Positions 1 to 6,096 of a DNA stretch of 11,803 nucleotides are shown piece by piece. A program made the translations under genes and the position numbers. Source of the DNA: PHAA01 sp964494735 (GTDB taxonomy: Bacteria > Bacillota > Syntrophomonadia > Syntrophomonadales > Syntrophomonadaceae); NCBI GenBank assembly GCA_964494735.1, contig CAZBSD010000049.1, positions 1 to 11,803 of the forward strand, written 5' to 3'. The notes beneath the pieces were generated by a model. It had not been told where the DNA came from and did no database searches. It worked only from the letters and a program-made list of their open reading frames with translations. Position 1 is the first letter of the stretch; each line of letters begins with the position of its first letter.

Positions 1-284
1 TTAATGAGCCGCTATTACTACCCAAAATACAAGGAATTATTTCAAGGATAGGTAAGTCTGGAATAGTTACCTGCAAACACATGTAAAGGAAAAGGGCATA
101 GCTGCTTGGAAAGGCAATCTACACATATAACAATGCGGTTACTCTGAGGAGTAGCCCACTCATCTCCCCGTGATTTGTAGTTAACTGTTATCCCTATGGC
201 TGTAGAATAGTAAAAATATTGCTCAGTGCCAATACGTTTCATTCCGTTTTGTGCCTGAGTGAAGCGAAAGGCATGGATATAACA

Positions 285-1304
285 ATGCAAAAAGCTTTAA
301 TTTCAATACTAATTGCTGTGTTTGCGGCGTTTCTAATGGGCTGTCAAATTGGAGATTCGGCAAACCGACCCCAAACGACAGCTATAGATTATCTTATTAA
401 CTCCCCCTACTACTCCGAACTAGTTTGGCAAGCAGGAGGAGGGAAAGGGGATACCGTCATCATTACTGCTGCATCACAGGATCAAAATATTCCAATAATC
501 TATAATACCAAGACACACGAGCTAAAAGCAGTACCGCTAAAAATGAGCGGATCGATATCGCCCAACGGGCAATGGCTAGCCGGTGTACTGGATGATGCAG
601 ATACTCATATTGTAGCTGTCAATCTAAACGATTTCTCGGTGATTTCTTGTTTGAATCTCGAAGATTATTATGATGTTAATCTCATAGAAGGTATAAGAGA
701 ATGGATTGAATGGCTCTGGTCGGAAGACAGCAAACAACTTTTTATTATTATCGATAATGATCTTTGGCAGTATGATTTTTCTCAAAACCAGTCAATATTA
801 ATTCGCCAGAACTCCGATGATTTTCTGCGTGCCGCGAATAACGATGACTGGGTATTTGAAAATTACCCTGGAGGAAGAAATAGCGGATTTGGACAATCTT
901 CTTTGTTCCGTTATAATCCCCAGACACAACAGAAGGTGGTTCTTTTAAAAACCGTGGAAGCGGAGCAAAAAATCGAGATGAAAGATTATAAAAACGGTTA
1001 TATTGTAGCCACCAGAGGCCCATTAAATGAGGTTGCCGCATCAGATATTTTGCTATTTACTCCGCAAAATGAGGAAAAGTCTTTGGGCAAAGGTTACTTT
1101 CCGTTGTTCAGAAAGGATACAGACAATGTATGCTACATTTCGGAAGATTTAAATTCGCTAGTTTCATACAATATCAGTACGAGTGAAGAACAAACCCTAA
1201 TTATTTTTCCCAAGCCCCTTCGTGCTGCCCATCCCTATTATTGGATTGATACAAACTCAGTCGTAGTTTTAGATGCACCACCTTTAATATTAGAAATTGA
1301 ATAA
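285..1304 (+). CDS. Putative lipoprotein with beta-propeller-like body
   Basis: This gene encodes about 339 residues and I do not recognise a named family. The N-terminus is a lipoprotein signal: a short basic start (MQKA), a hydrophobic stretch, then a lipobox-like LMGC, so the mature protein should be anchored on the outer face of the membrane. The body has repeated segments of the TolB or WD40-like kind (SPNGQWLAGV, SEDSKQLFII, DNDLWQYDF, SSLFRYNPQT), which suggests a beta-propeller. The start is uncertain. AAAGG at 267-271 lies 13 bases before the ATG at 285 and only one base before an in-frame ATG at 273. I chose 285 because it gives the shorter n-region. The gene sits in the AT-rich left block, ahead of two small membrane-protein genes on the same strand. 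A ligand or enzymatic role cannot be read from the sequence. Confidence 0.75.
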   Translation: MQKALISILIAVFAAFLMGCQIGDSANRPQTTAIDYLINSPYYSELVWQAGGGKGDTVIITAASQDQNIPIIYNTKTHELKAVPLKMSGSISPNGQWLAGVLDDADTHIVAVNLNDFSVISCLNLEDYYDVNLIEGIREWIEWLWSEDSKQLFIIIDNDLWQYDFSQNQSILIRQNSDDFLRAANNDDWVFENYPGGRNSGFGQSSLFRYNPQTQQKVVLLKTVEAEQKIEMKDYKNGYIVATRGPLNEVAASDILLFTPQNEEKSLGKGYFPLFRKDTDNVCYISEDLNSLVSYNISTSEEQTLIIFPKPLRAAHPYYWIDTNSVVVLDAPPLILEIE

Positions 1305-1365
1305 TAGAAATGAACGTGGAAACGAATTTGGAAGGGGATTGGTTGTGAGAAGGGAGGGTAATATC

Positions 1366-1389
1366 TATGATCCTGCAAACGGGAGGTAG
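1366..1389 (+). pseudogene. Possible RHS/YD-repeat remnant (YDPANGR then stop)
   Basis: One forward frame reads YDPANGR and then stops. YDPxxGR is the hallmark core motif of RHS/YD-repeat proteins, where it precedes the variable toxin tip. The upstream in-frame sequence back to about 1294 is not recognisably RHS, so this is at most a short relic. The GGGAGG that codes for its last two residues also acts as the ribosome binding site of the next gene. A seven-residue match could arise by chance, so this is tentative. Confidence 0.25.
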
Positions 1390-1392
1390 ACC

Positions 1393-1584
1393 ATGAAAAA
1401 GATCGTACCGAGTATTGTCTTAAGCTTATTTTCCTTGCCGTTGGCCCATTTATTTACTTATCTTCTGTTCTGCTTATCCCCTCGTTTCGGCGGTACGACT
1501 TCATTCTACTCATTTGTCATTTCATTGAACTTTATTGCTTTGATAATTGCTCTGGCAGCCATATCCAACGGCAAAAGTGATTAA
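1393..1584 (+). CDS. Small two-TM membrane protein
   Basis: A 63-residue hydrophobic protein with two predicted membrane segments, roughly residues 5-28 and 38-58, joined by a short loop (SPRFGGTTS) and ending in a polar tail (SNGKSD). GGAGG lies six bases before the ATG, so translation is well supported. I recognise no family. It lies between a lipoprotein gene and another membrane-protein gene in AT-rich DNA. Small membrane proteins next to an RHS-like scrap are sometimes immunity proteins, but nothing here proves that. Confidence 0.6.
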   Translation: MKKIVPSIVLSLFSLPLAHLFTYLLFCLSPRFGGTTSFYSFVISLNFIALIIALAAISNGKSD

Positions 1585-1651
1585 TTAAGATAGGACGTGA
1601 ATCCTCGTGTCGATCAGGTAGACTACGCTAACTATATTGGAGGATCTGAAA

Positions 1652-2077
1652 ATGCCCAAAAGGTCAATAGCATATCTGGCTCGCATGTTTCTAATGCTTA
1701 TCGTACTAACCATTTCTGGATTTCTACTTATGATGCTTAAAACAACAGATATTGAATTATTGAGCTTAACTCAATATTATTTTGCCCAGTTAGTGTTATT
1801 TGCATTTGTCGGGATATTACTGGGGTTCTATGACTACTTTGTATATGAAATCGGAAAAACGGGATCATGGGCCATAGATGTTCCCAAAATAAGCATTTGG
1901 GGGATTCCAATTGGACTGACTGCCTGTAGCTACTTGATTTATTGGAGTATTAGTTTTTCAGGGACAATACACAACATATTTACCAAAATAGTCAGTATTG
2001 ATTCCGGTCAGGTTGTGGCAGCTCAAATTATTCTCGGATACATATTGATTACTTCATTTTACAAACGAAATTCTTAA
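1652..2077 (+). CDS. Four-TM membrane protein, unknown function
   Basis: A protein of about 141 residues with four predicted membrane segments near residues 8-30, 42-62, 80-102 and 118-136. GGAGG at 1639-1643 lies eight bases before the ATG at 1652, which decides this start over a TTG 15 bases upstream. No family is recognised. Base composition matches the other AT-rich genes to its left and differs from everything to its right. It converges on the minus-strand XRE gene, with about 100 bases between the two stops. Confidence 0.6.
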   Translation: MPKRSIAYLARMFLMLIVLTISGFLLMMLKTTDIELLSLTQYYFAQLVLFAFVGILLGFYDYFVYEIGKTGSWAIDVPKISIWGIPIGLTACSYLIYWSISFSGTIHNIFTKIVSIDSGQVVAAQIILGYILITSFYKRNS

Positions 2078-2142
2078 CTAATCGATAATCTTTCTTCACC
2101 ATAAAATTGGCATTCGTATTTACATCTGTGATCCTGCCAATC

Positions 2143-2169
2143 ATCCCCTTGGCCGCTTCAGCCGGGGAT
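2143..2169. terminator. Hairpin between convergent genes
   Basis: ATCCCC and GGGGAT pair around an inner GGC/GCC stem, with a two-base bulge. The hairpin lies just beyond the stop of the minus-strand XRE-ImmA gene and after the plus-strand membrane-protein gene. No T-run follows on either strand, so it is not a clear intrinsic terminator. Confidence 0.3.
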
Positions 2170-2181
2170 TGCTGGGGCTGT

Positions 2182-3261
2182 CTAGGGAACCGTGAGTAGA
2201 GTTAGGACCTTGCCCATCTGGGGATTGTAGACGGATTCCTCCAGTACGTAGGCGCCCGGCTGGCCCTTCTGGAACCAGATGGACTCCTCCAGCTTGGCGG
2301 TGCGGATCTCCTTTTCCTTGGGTCGTTTCTTCATGAAGCCGGCGGCCAGGCTGCGGGGGTCCAGATCCTCCTTTATAGGCCGGGAGCCCTGGAAGGTCTT
2401 GATTATCTGGTGGCCGTCGCTCTGGATGACCGCGAACTTGGCGGGGTTGATATCCACCAGCGAGTTGGCCAGGGCGAAGACGGACACGTCGTACTTCTTG
2501 GCGGCCAGGGCATGGAGGGCATCCAGCGACACGGCGGCGGCGGACAGGTCCTGGGACAGGATCTCCCGCGGCATCAGCAGGCAGGCCGCGAATTGCAGCG
2601 CCTCCATCTCCAGCGAATCCTCGGTGGCGAAGGATGACTCCTCCCGGGCCCGGTAAACGGTGTCCACATGCCAGGGGATGACCAGATGGCCCAGCAGGGT
2701 GGCGATGGTGAAGCGCTGCCGCTGCAGACCGCTGCGGGCAGGATCTACTATTATAATGTTCTCTTTGCCTTTTACCAGCAGCCCCTCACCGTCCAGCAGG
2801 GGCGCCTCCACCCGTTTCACACCCAAATTCTGCATTAAAACCTCCAGGTCCACCGGCAGCCGGCCCCGCCCGATAATATTGAAGACATGTTCGGCATACG
2901 CCCGCACGTCAGTGAAATAGGGCAGAGTCACCATCGAGGTGCCCGACTTCATCAACATCACCGCGTAATCCAACATCATCTCCCGTTTGTCGAAGGGCAT
3001 CATGCTGGAGATATGGGCGATCAGCCGGCTCAGGGCGTCGCCCACCTCCTCGTACAGGGGCGCATTCTCACCCATCAACAGGTAGTCACTGGGTACCCCC
3101 AGGGCGTTGGACAGCTTGACCAGCGATTCGAAGTTGGGGGAGCGGACTCCCGATTCGTACTGGGATATGGCCGGCGGTTTCAGCCCCGCCATTTCAGCCA
3201 GCATGGCCTGGCTCAGGTTGCGATCCTTGCGCAGTTTGAGGATGCGTTTGCTGACCGTCAT
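2182..3261 (-). CDS. XRE-family regulator fused to degenerate ImmA/IrrE domain
   Basis: A 359-residue two-domain protein. Residues 5-62 form a classic Cro/C1-type helix-turn-helix (LSQAMLAEMAGLKPPAISQYESG, then a LSNALGVPSDYLL tail). Residues about 115-235 match the ImmA/IrrE peptidase fold, including the QRFTIA lead-in, the IPWH segment and FAACLLMP. Family members normally carry AHELGH here. This protein reads ATLLGH at residues 187-192: the zinc-binding His and catalytic Glu are replaced by Thr188 and Leu189, while His192 and the downstream Glu-rich EMEA helix remain. It is therefore probably not a functional metalloprotease and may act purely as a regulator or sensor. GGAGGT lies ten bases upstream of the ATG. 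The gene is divergent from the 3329 promoter, which it may control together with its own. Confidence 0.85.
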   Translation of the reverse strand: MTVSKRILKLRKDRNLSQAMLAEMAGLKPPAISQYESGVRSPNFESLVKLSNALGVPSDYLLMGENAPLYEEVGDALSRLIAHISSMMPFDKREMMLDYAVMLMKSGTSMVTLPYFTDVRAYAEHVFNIIGRGRLPVDLEVLMQNLGVKRVEAPLLDGEGLLVKGKENIIIVDPARSGLQRQRFTIATLLGHLVIPWHVDTVYRAREESSFATEDSLEMEALQFAACLLMPREILSQDLSAAAVSLDALHALAAKKYDVSVFALANSLVDINPAKFAVIQSDGHQIIKTFQGSRPIKEDLDPRSLAAGFMKKRPKEKEIRTAKLEESIWFQKGQPGAYVLEESVYNPQMGKVLTLLTVP

Positions 3262-3305
3262 CTTGTCATCGACCTCCGTCCTTCACGTTCAATTTTATTA
3301 ACGTC

Positions 3306-3311
3306 ATTATA
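3306..3311 (-). promoter_or_regulatory. Minus-strand extended -10 box for the XRE-ImmA gene
   Basis: The minus strand reads TGTTATAAT, a perfect TATAAT with the TG of an extended -10, about 45 bases upstream of the start codon. No good -35 is seen. The direct repeat AACACT at 3311-3316 and 3322-3327 lies here and could be part of an operator. Confidence 0.5.
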
Positions 3312-3328
3312 ACACTGCGTAAACACTA

Positions 3329-3358
3329 TTGACAACAGGTGGTAACAGGCGTTATTAT
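3329..3358 (+). promoter_or_regulatory. Plus-strand sigma-A-type promoter
   Basis: A perfect TTGACA at 3329-3334 is followed, after 18 bases, by TATTAT at 3353-3358. It is divergent from and partly overlaps the control region of the XRE-ImmA gene. A strong GGGAGGAAGG ribosome binding site follows at 3369-3378, ahead of the ATG at 3381. Confidence 0.55.
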
Positions 3359-3380
3359 AAAAATAACAGGGAGGAAGGTG

Positions 3381-3620
3381 ATGGCAGATGTTTTTCAAAG
3401 TAGTCGTCGCCTGCGGCTCCTCAGGATGACAAATCTGGTAAATAACTTGGTGCCTGTCCCCAAGTTATTGCCGTCCAGAATGAAAGGGCAGGGCAACCGC
3501 TGTGTCAGGAAGGTGGAGGAGATCGGACCATTGGAGTATCGTAACGGCAAACTGGCGGAAGCGGACAATCCCCGTCTCCAGGTGCGCAAACCCAGCCGCA
3601 GGGTCCGGGCAGCCTGCTAA
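3381..3620 (+). CDS. Doubtful small ORF read through two repeats
   Basis: An open frame of 79 residues beginning MADVFQSS. It has the best expression signals nearby: the promoter at 3329-3358 and a GGAGGAAGG site just before the ATG. However, most of its first 37 codons lie in a dispersed repeat (3405-3432) and a REP-like palindrome (3441-3492), and the rest (KVEEIGPLEYRNGKLAEADN and a basic tail) matches no family I know. It may be a gene whose 5' part was replaced by repeats, or a chance frame in the leader of the downstream operon. Confidence 0.3.
   Translation: MADVFQSSRRLRLLRMTNLVNNLVPVPKLLPSRMKGQGNRCVRKVEEIGPLEYRNGKLAEADNPRLQVRKPSRRVRAAC
3405..3432 (+). repeat. Partial copy of dispersed CTCAGGATGACA repeat
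   Basis: This 28-bp stretch is identical to an internal part of the longer repeat units at 5638-5751 and 8944-9154. It lies 20-odd bases after the ATG at 3381. Confidence 0.8.
3441..3492 (+). repeat. REP-like palindromic repeat, copy 1
   Basis: A perfect 10-bp inverted repeat (AATAACTTGG, loop TGCCTGTCC, CCAAGTTATT) is followed by a 23-bp tail. The whole 52 bp recurs at 4994-5045 in the same orientation with four mismatches. The GGTGCCTGTCCCC core is, to my knowledge, common in REP-like palindromes mobilised by RAYT (REP-associated tyrosine) transposases. No such transposase is in this window. Confidence 0.8.
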
Positions 3621-3653
3621 CAGCCGTGAATCAAGATCAGCAGATAAATTCGA

Positions 3654-3665
3654 CATGTATACATG
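3654..3665. promoter_or_regulatory. Perfect 12-bp palindrome upstream of ARPP-1-like gene
   Basis: CATGTATACATG is self-complementary and lies immediately before the AGGGGG ribosome binding site of the gene at 3682. It could be an operator for a dimeric regulator. No promoter hexamers are clear around it. Confidence 0.3.
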
Positions 3666-3681
3666 ATAGGGGGATGATCAT

Positions 3682-4686
3682 TTGAATACCATCATGAGTG
3701 ATTATTTTGGCAGCATCCGCGCCGGGGAGAGCCAGCAGAAACATAACCTCCAGTTCATACCGCTGCTGCAGGGCGGTGAGAGCGGTCCGCGCGGTTACCT
3801 GCTGCTGGACGAAGCTCTGGAGCGGGAATCCCTGCAGCTGCAGGAGGCTACCGAGCAGGGCATGGTCAACAACCTGATCGTGGTCAACCTGGGCGGCCAG
3901 CCGGTCCTCATCCTGGACGGGGAAGAGCTGATCGGGGCCAAACAGAACCGCATGGCCAACGCCACCATCCTCATCCCCCCGGAGAGCCGGCTGAATATCC
4001 CGGTCAGCTGCGTGGAGCGGGGCCGCTGGAACTACAACAGCGAACGTTTCAGCCGCTCCGATTCCCACGGCTATTCGGAACTGCGGCGCAAGAAGGCGGA
4101 AGGGGTGGCCCGTAACCTGCGGACCAGCATGAGCTTCGCCGCCGAGCAGCACCAGGTGTGGGAGGAGATCGACCGCAAACAGGCGGCCATGAAGGTAAAC
4201 TCCCATACTGACGCCATGCATGACCTCTACCTCCAATACCAGCAGGAACTGGACCAATTCATCGCCGGGCTGCAGCCCCAGGAGGGCCAGACCGGGCTGG
4301 CGGTGTTTATAAACGGCAGGTTCAACTGCCTGGACCTGTTCAGCCACCCCGACGTCTTGAGCAAATTGTGGAATAAACTGCTGCGCAGTTACGCCATGGA
4401 AGCCTTGGAACAGAAGCCGGCCAAGGCCGCCAAGCCCAAGGCGGTCAGTATCCAGCCGCTGCTGGATTCCCTGGCTGGGGCGGAGCTCAACCAGTACCCC
4501 TCGGTGGGGTTGGGCACCGACATCAGGTTGTTGAGTCCCGAATACATGTCGGCAGGGTTGATCTATGAGGAACAGGTCCTGCACCTGGCCGTTTTCCCCC
4601 GCGACAACAACAGTGACGAACAGCTCCGCCCCAACCACCACAGCGGCAATCTGGCCCAGCCCAGCCGGCGGCGCCGGGTTCATTAA
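3682..4686 (+). CDS. ARPP-1 / DUF6569 family protein
   Basis: A soluble protein of about 334 residues without signal peptide or membrane segments. The segment at residues 62-115 (VNNLIVVNLGGQPVLILDGE, then ELIGAKQNRMANATILIPP, then IPVSCVERGRWNY) is, from memory, characteristic of the ARPP-1 domain family, found in bacteria in varied contexts with no established reaction. After a charged, Gln-rich middle part (residues about 140-200), a second conserved-looking region (GLAVFINGRFNCLDLFSHPD) follows. The TTG start is favoured because AGGGGG lies eight bases upstream; the next in-frame ATG is at 3694. The C-terminus ends in a basic run (SRRRRVH). The gene is followed by a GC-rich hairpin and a small ORF, probably as one operon driven from 3329 or nearer. 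Confidence 0.75.
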   Translation: MNTIMSDYFGSIRAGESQQKHNLQFIPLLQGGESGPRGYLLLDEALERESLQLQEATEQGMVNNLIVVNLGGQPVLILDGEELIGAKQNRMANATILIPPESRLNIPVSCVERGRWNYNSERFSRSDSHGYSELRRKKAEGVARNLRTSMSFAAEQHQVWEEIDRKQAAMKVNSHTDAMHDLYLQYQQELDQFIAGLQPQEGQTGLAVFINGRFNCLDLFSHPDVLSKLWNKLLRSYAMEALEQKPAKAAKPKAVSIQPLLDSLAGAELNQYPSVGLGTDIRLLSPEYMSAGLIYEEQVLHLAVFPRDNNSDEQLRPNHHSGNLAQPSRRRRVH

Positions 4687-4713
4687 GCACCCCGTCCAGC
4701 GCAGATGGACGAT

Positions 4714-4738
4714 GACCGGCCCTGAGCAGGGGCCGGTC
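4714..4738 (+). other. Intercistronic GC-rich hairpin
   Basis: GACCGGCCC pairs perfectly with GGGCCGGTC around a seven-base loop. No T-run follows; the next bases lead straight into the ribosome binding site of the gene at 4759. It could be an attenuating or RNA-stabilising element between the two cistrons. Confidence 0.5.
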
Positions 4739-4758
4739 CCAAAAGGGGAGGGGATATC

Positions 4759-4998
4759 GTGAAAAACAGGGAGATTCACGCCATGCTGGACCAGCTGGAA
4801 CAGGAATGCAACGGTGCCGCGGCGGTCCCAACGACCATTGACATGGATGATCTGCTGCTGATACTGCAAACGGTATTGGAGTCGATGACCACCCTGGACC
4901 CAGGGCAGATAGCCGAGGTGCTGGACCGCCTATGCCAGACGCTGGAAGGCGGGGACCCCTGCGGCGAGGCCCGGTCAGATGACCAGGGAGAACAATAA
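4759..4998 (+). CDS. Small acidic protein, unknown function
   Basis: A 79-residue acidic, soluble, mostly helical protein with no recognised domain. It starts at GTG with GGGGAGGGG five bases upstream, a very strong site, so it is likely translated. The central part (DDLLLILQTVLESMTTLDPGQIAEVLDRLCQTLEGG, described by its positions about 31-65) looks like two amphipathic helices joined by a DPGQ turn. It follows the ARPP-1-like gene after a hairpin and probably shares its transcript. Its TAA stop lies inside the second REP-like palindrome, so the repeat defines the C-terminus. Confidence 0.6.
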   Translation: MKNREIHAMLDQLEQECNGAAAVPTTIDMDDLLLILQTVLESMTTLDPGQIAEVLDRLCQTLEGGDPCGEARSDDQGEQ

Positions 4999-5045
4999 CT
5001 TGGTGCCTGTCCCCAAGTTATTGCTGTCCAGAATAAAAAAGCAGG
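4994..5045 (+). repeat. REP-like palindromic repeat, copy 2
   Basis: Same 52-bp unit as at 3441-3492: 10-bp perfect stem, 9-base loop and 23-bp tail, four mismatches between copies, all in the tail. The first bases overlap the stop codon of the 79-residue gene. The hairpin could slow transcription, but there is no T-run behind it. Confidence 0.8.
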
Positions 5046-5105
5046 TTGGAGGGGGATAATAAATTCGTTGGAAACAACGATTTGCAACGTTTGAGGTGGA
5101 AGGCA

Positions 5106-5624
5106 GTGTTTAAAACATACTTATTGTGGTCACTGGTCATATTACCATGGTTTACCCTCTTTTTTATGAGGAAGGAAGATATCCGGCGGTTCCTGCCGGT
5201 CGGTTTGTTCGCGGCATTGTCCGCCTTGATCATCGCCGATGTCGGCTCAGCCCTCAACCTCTGGACTCTGAAGGAGAACATCTATCCTTTCAGCAAACTT
5301 TTTCCCTATCATTTAGGGGCATCGATTGTGATAGCCATGTGGGTGTTCAAATGGACCTACGGGAGACTCATCCGCTACCTGGCCGTGGACGCGATGTTCA
5401 ACCTGGCCAATGCCTTCCTGTTGTTTCCCTGGCTGGCGGCTCTGGGCATAAGGGAAAACCTCGCCATGACCTATACCGGCATCTTGGTCATAAATACGCT
5501 CCACGGCCTATTGTTATATGGCGTCCAGTTTCTCCTGGAGGGTGTCCCCTTCGGGCGTCCCGTGGTCAGCCTACAACCAGCCGCAGCCAAGCCCCGCGTA
5601 GAGGAGCGCGAACGGGGAGATTAG
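5106..5624 (+). CDS. Multipass membrane protein, possibly CBO0543-like
   Basis: About 172 residues with five predicted membrane segments: in the start-5106 numbering near residues 4-20, 29-47, 65-83, 94-112 and 120-143. The FMRKEDIRRFLPVGLF segment, and the overall size and topology, recall the Bacillota CBO0543 family of unknown function, a suggestion from memory only. The polar C-terminus (KPRVEERERGD) should be cytoplasmic. The start is uncertain. GTG at 5106 has GAGGTGG about seven bases upstream and gives a natural membrane-protein N-terminus. An in-frame TTG at 5046 would add 20 residues but lacks a properly spaced site and abuts the palindrome repeat. It is likely the last gene of the 3329-5624 unit. 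Confidence 0.6.
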   Translation: MFKTYLLWSLVILPWFTLFFMRKEDIRRFLPVGLFAALSALIIADVGSALNLWTLKENIYPFSKLFPYHLGASIVIAMWVFKWTYGRLIRYLAVDAMFNLANAFLLFPWLAALGIRENLAMTYTGILVINTLHGLLLYGVQFLLEGVPFGRPVVSLQPAAAKPRVEERERGD

Positions 5625-5637
5625 GAAGCAAGGGAAA

Positions 5638-5751
5638 GCGAAGAGTCTCGCTTCAGTCTGTCACTCTGAGCGCAGCGAAGAGTCTCGCAGCGGCATAGGT
5701 CCTTGGTGAGATCCTTCGTCGCCTGCGGCTCCTCAGGATGACAACGCCTCG
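5638..5751. repeat. Composite dispersed repeat
   Basis: The block contains GCGAAGAGTCTCGC twice (5638-5651 and 5675-5688), a TGTCACTCTGAGCGCAGCGA segment, and a segment ending CTCCTCAGGATGACAACG. The 79 bp at 5673-5751 match 9076-9154 with six differences, and the 28-bp core recurs at 3405-3432. It lies between the plus-strand membrane gene and the agrD terminator, two converging units. It contains no coding frame of interest. Confidence 0.85.
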
Positions 5752-5766
5752 CTTGCCTGGCCCACG

Positions 5767-5798
5767 AAAAAGAGGCCACCCCATGGGATCGCCTCTTT
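5767..5798 (-). terminator. Rho-independent terminator of agrD
   Basis: On the minus strand AAAGAGGC and GCCTCTTT form a perfect 8-bp stem, extended by an inner CCC/GGG pairing, followed by a run of five T. It starts 37 bases after the agrD stop codon, as expected for the end of that transcript. Confidence 0.7.
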
Positions 5799-5834
5799 AG
5801 GTATAATTGCCTGTCTGATGATCGCCGGCCGCTT

Positions 5835-5948
5835 TTACTCGGGCAGCTTGGGCTGATACCAGTTGAACCAGCACGCCGGAGTCACCCCGCCCTTGGCAAC
5901 TACCAGGAGAAAAGCCGCAACCAGGCTTAGTAACTTGAATTTACGCAT
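5835..5948 (-). CDS. agrD: AgrD-type cyclic lactone autoinducer prepeptide
   Basis: A 37-residue peptide gene. The N-terminal part (MRKFKLLSLVAAFLLVVAKG) is a basic, amphipathic or hydrophobic leader that would hold the peptide at the membrane. It is followed by a core with a single Cys26 in PACWFNW and the charged tail YQPKLPE, which matches the QPxxPE recognition tail of clostridial AgrD peptides. By analogy with known AgrD peptides, AgrB would cut after Trp30 and close a five-residue Cys26-Trp30 thiolactone ring (C-W-F-N-W); the N-terminal trim point is unknown. AAGGGGG lies about seven bases before the ATG. The gene follows the response regulator on the same strand, with its own predicted regulated promoter and terminator, so it may be a short monocistronic transcript. 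Confidence 0.88.
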   Translation of the reverse strand: MRKFKLLSLVAAFLLVVAKGGVTPACWFNWYQPKLPE

Positions 5949-6005
5949 CGCCGCACCCCCTTACTCGTCGATTTTTATTTTAACTTATCAGTAAAAGGAT
6001 GATTT

Positions 6006-6053
6006 TGGCAATACGTTTGAAACGAACGGCACGATTAGGGCTACGAACGGCAC
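6006..6053 (-). promoter_or_regulatory. agrD promoter with paired LytTR-type direct repeats
   Basis: On the minus strand GTGCCGTTCGT occurs twice without mismatch (6043-6053 and 6022-6032), 21 bases apart start to start, two helical turns. Its CCGTTCGT part fits 8 of 10 positions of the LytTR/AgrA consensus as I recall it, and 21 bp is the usual repeat spacing for that family. TTGCCA (6006-6011), a -35-like hexamer, lies 10 bases downstream. The -10 is weak (GATAAG at 16 bases, or TAAAAT further on), as expected of an activator-dependent promoter. The likely ligand is the LytTR regulator encoded just upstream. Confidence 0.65.
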
Positions 6054-6096
6054 CATGATCAAATACTGGGTCGGAAAACCACACCGGCCAGAAGTA

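Noticed and set aside
1..84. Tail of a gene entering from the left edge
   Set aside because: Two forward frames are open for 16 and 27 codons, but neither has a recognisable motif. Apart from a weak GGTTACTC/GAGTAGCC inverted repeat near 139-158, I see nothing in 1-284.
42..290. Minus-strand frame of 82 codons at the left edge
   Set aside because: No ribosome binding site or motif; it overlaps the lipoprotein start region on the other strand.
1611..1745. Overlapping 45-codon frame beginning near a GTG at 1597
   Set aside because: It overlaps the better supported membrane-protein gene and lacks a ribosome binding site or family motif.
3637..4869. Long minus-strand open frame of 410 codons opposite the ARPP-1-like gene
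   Set aside because: It is antisense to a recognised family protein, is His/Gln/Val-rich as expected of a shadow frame in GC-rich DNA, and has no domain.
5126..5698. Second plus-strand frame of 190 codons overlapping the membrane-protein gene
   Set aside because: It is Arg/Pro/Gly-rich, runs into the dispersed repeat, and competes with a clear multipass membrane protein.
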